From: an uncultured Lentibacter sp.
GTDB taxonomy: Bacteria > Pseudomonadota > Alphaproteobacteria > Rhodobacterales > Rhodobacteraceae
Length of the DNA stretch: 64,000 nt
NCBI GenBank assembly: GCA_947497495.1
Contig: CANMGT010000002.1
Location: forward strand, 62,001 to 126,000
Reading direction: 5' to 3'
In this document: positions 63,968 through 64,000 of the stretch, piece by piece
Position numbering within the stretch: the stretch's first letter is position 1
Layout of the letters: each line of letters opens with the position of its first letter
Notes under the pieces: generated by a model
Told to the model about the DNA's origin: nothing
The model's input: only the letters and a program-made list of their open reading frames with translations
Database searches by the model: none
Program-made: the position numbers and the translations under genes

Positions 63968-64000
63968 TCCGACCTTAAGGTTTTAAAACAAACAAGGGAT

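Noticed and set aside
1..64000. CRISPR arrays, rRNA genes, intact IS elements, integrases, origin of replication
   Set aside because: I looked for regularly spaced repeats, rRNA signatures, transposase motifs and a dnaA or parS-type context and found none.

Overview
The window is about 64 kb of chromosome from an alphaproteobacterium, most likely a member of the Rhodobacteraceae (Roseobacter group). I base this on the GTTC-N7-GTTC LexA box in front of lexA, a RibH2-type lumazine synthase under an FMN riboswitch, a large fused indolepyruvate ferredoxin oxidoreductase with a divergent LysR regulator, an L21 protein with a helix-hairpin-helix tail, the gene order trpG-trpD-trpC-moaC-moeA-lexA, and an endolysin/holin pair of the kind that releases gene transfer agents (GTAs). 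Almost all of the window is dense housekeeping DNA. No CRISPR array, intact IS element, prophage or rRNA operon is visible.

Layout. 1-2.6 kb: end of an alanyl-tRNA editing protein, a secreted peptidoglycan-binding protein, tRNA-Ser(GGA) and a truncated gene beside it. 2.7-6.8 kb: Entner-Doudoroff genes edd-eda, FMN riboswitch-ribH, and a fumarylacetoacetate-hydrolase-family gene. 6.9-9.9 kb (minus): purL, bolA, a small membrane protein and grxD. 10-17 kb: a PLP lyase with an M24 peptidase, a LysR gene with a possible small RNA behind it, and indolepyruvate ferredoxin oxidoreductase. 17-24.9 kb: acyltransferase, murI, argC, ccmE, endolysin-holin, ccmF, ccmH and an enoyl-CoA hydratase. 24.9-31.5 kb: a small RTX protein, gltA, gltX, comEC, lexA. 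31.5-35.6 kb (minus): trpG-trpD-trpC-moaC-moeA.

35.7-42 kb: a polysaccharide deacetylase, then the least conserved-looking part of the window, a methionine-catabolism cluster (mdeR-mdeA-mdeB) flanked by apparently non-coding DNA, with mdeB broken by one extra base. 42-49.3 kb (minus): rluE-type pseudouridine synthase, trpE, PpiD-like foldase, aminotransferase, gpt, LysE exporter, fabI. 49.4-58.8 kb: pdxH, double cold-shock protein, DUF192 protein, glucokinase, a folate/cobalamin one-carbon cluster, and phoX divergent from ppx across a probable Pho box, then rlmE. 59-64 kb: glpK, dgkA, plsC-like acyltransferase, DUF2059 protein, rplU and rpmA.

Ways the genes work together: glucokinase and edd/eda belong to one sugar route; ccmE, ccmF and ccmH make cytochrome c; phoX and ppx look like a phosphate-scavenging pair; mdeA and mdeB would turn methionine into methanethiol and a 2-oxobutyrate-derived product; the 52-54 kb genes handle folate-bound methyl groups. 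The most interesting local structure is the start of the endolysin gene. A strong intrinsic terminator ends directly at its ATG, and its 3' arm contains the ribosome-binding site, so read-through mRNA from the ccm genes should not be translated into a lytic enzyme. This resembles the arrangement described for the phage T4 lysozyme gene.
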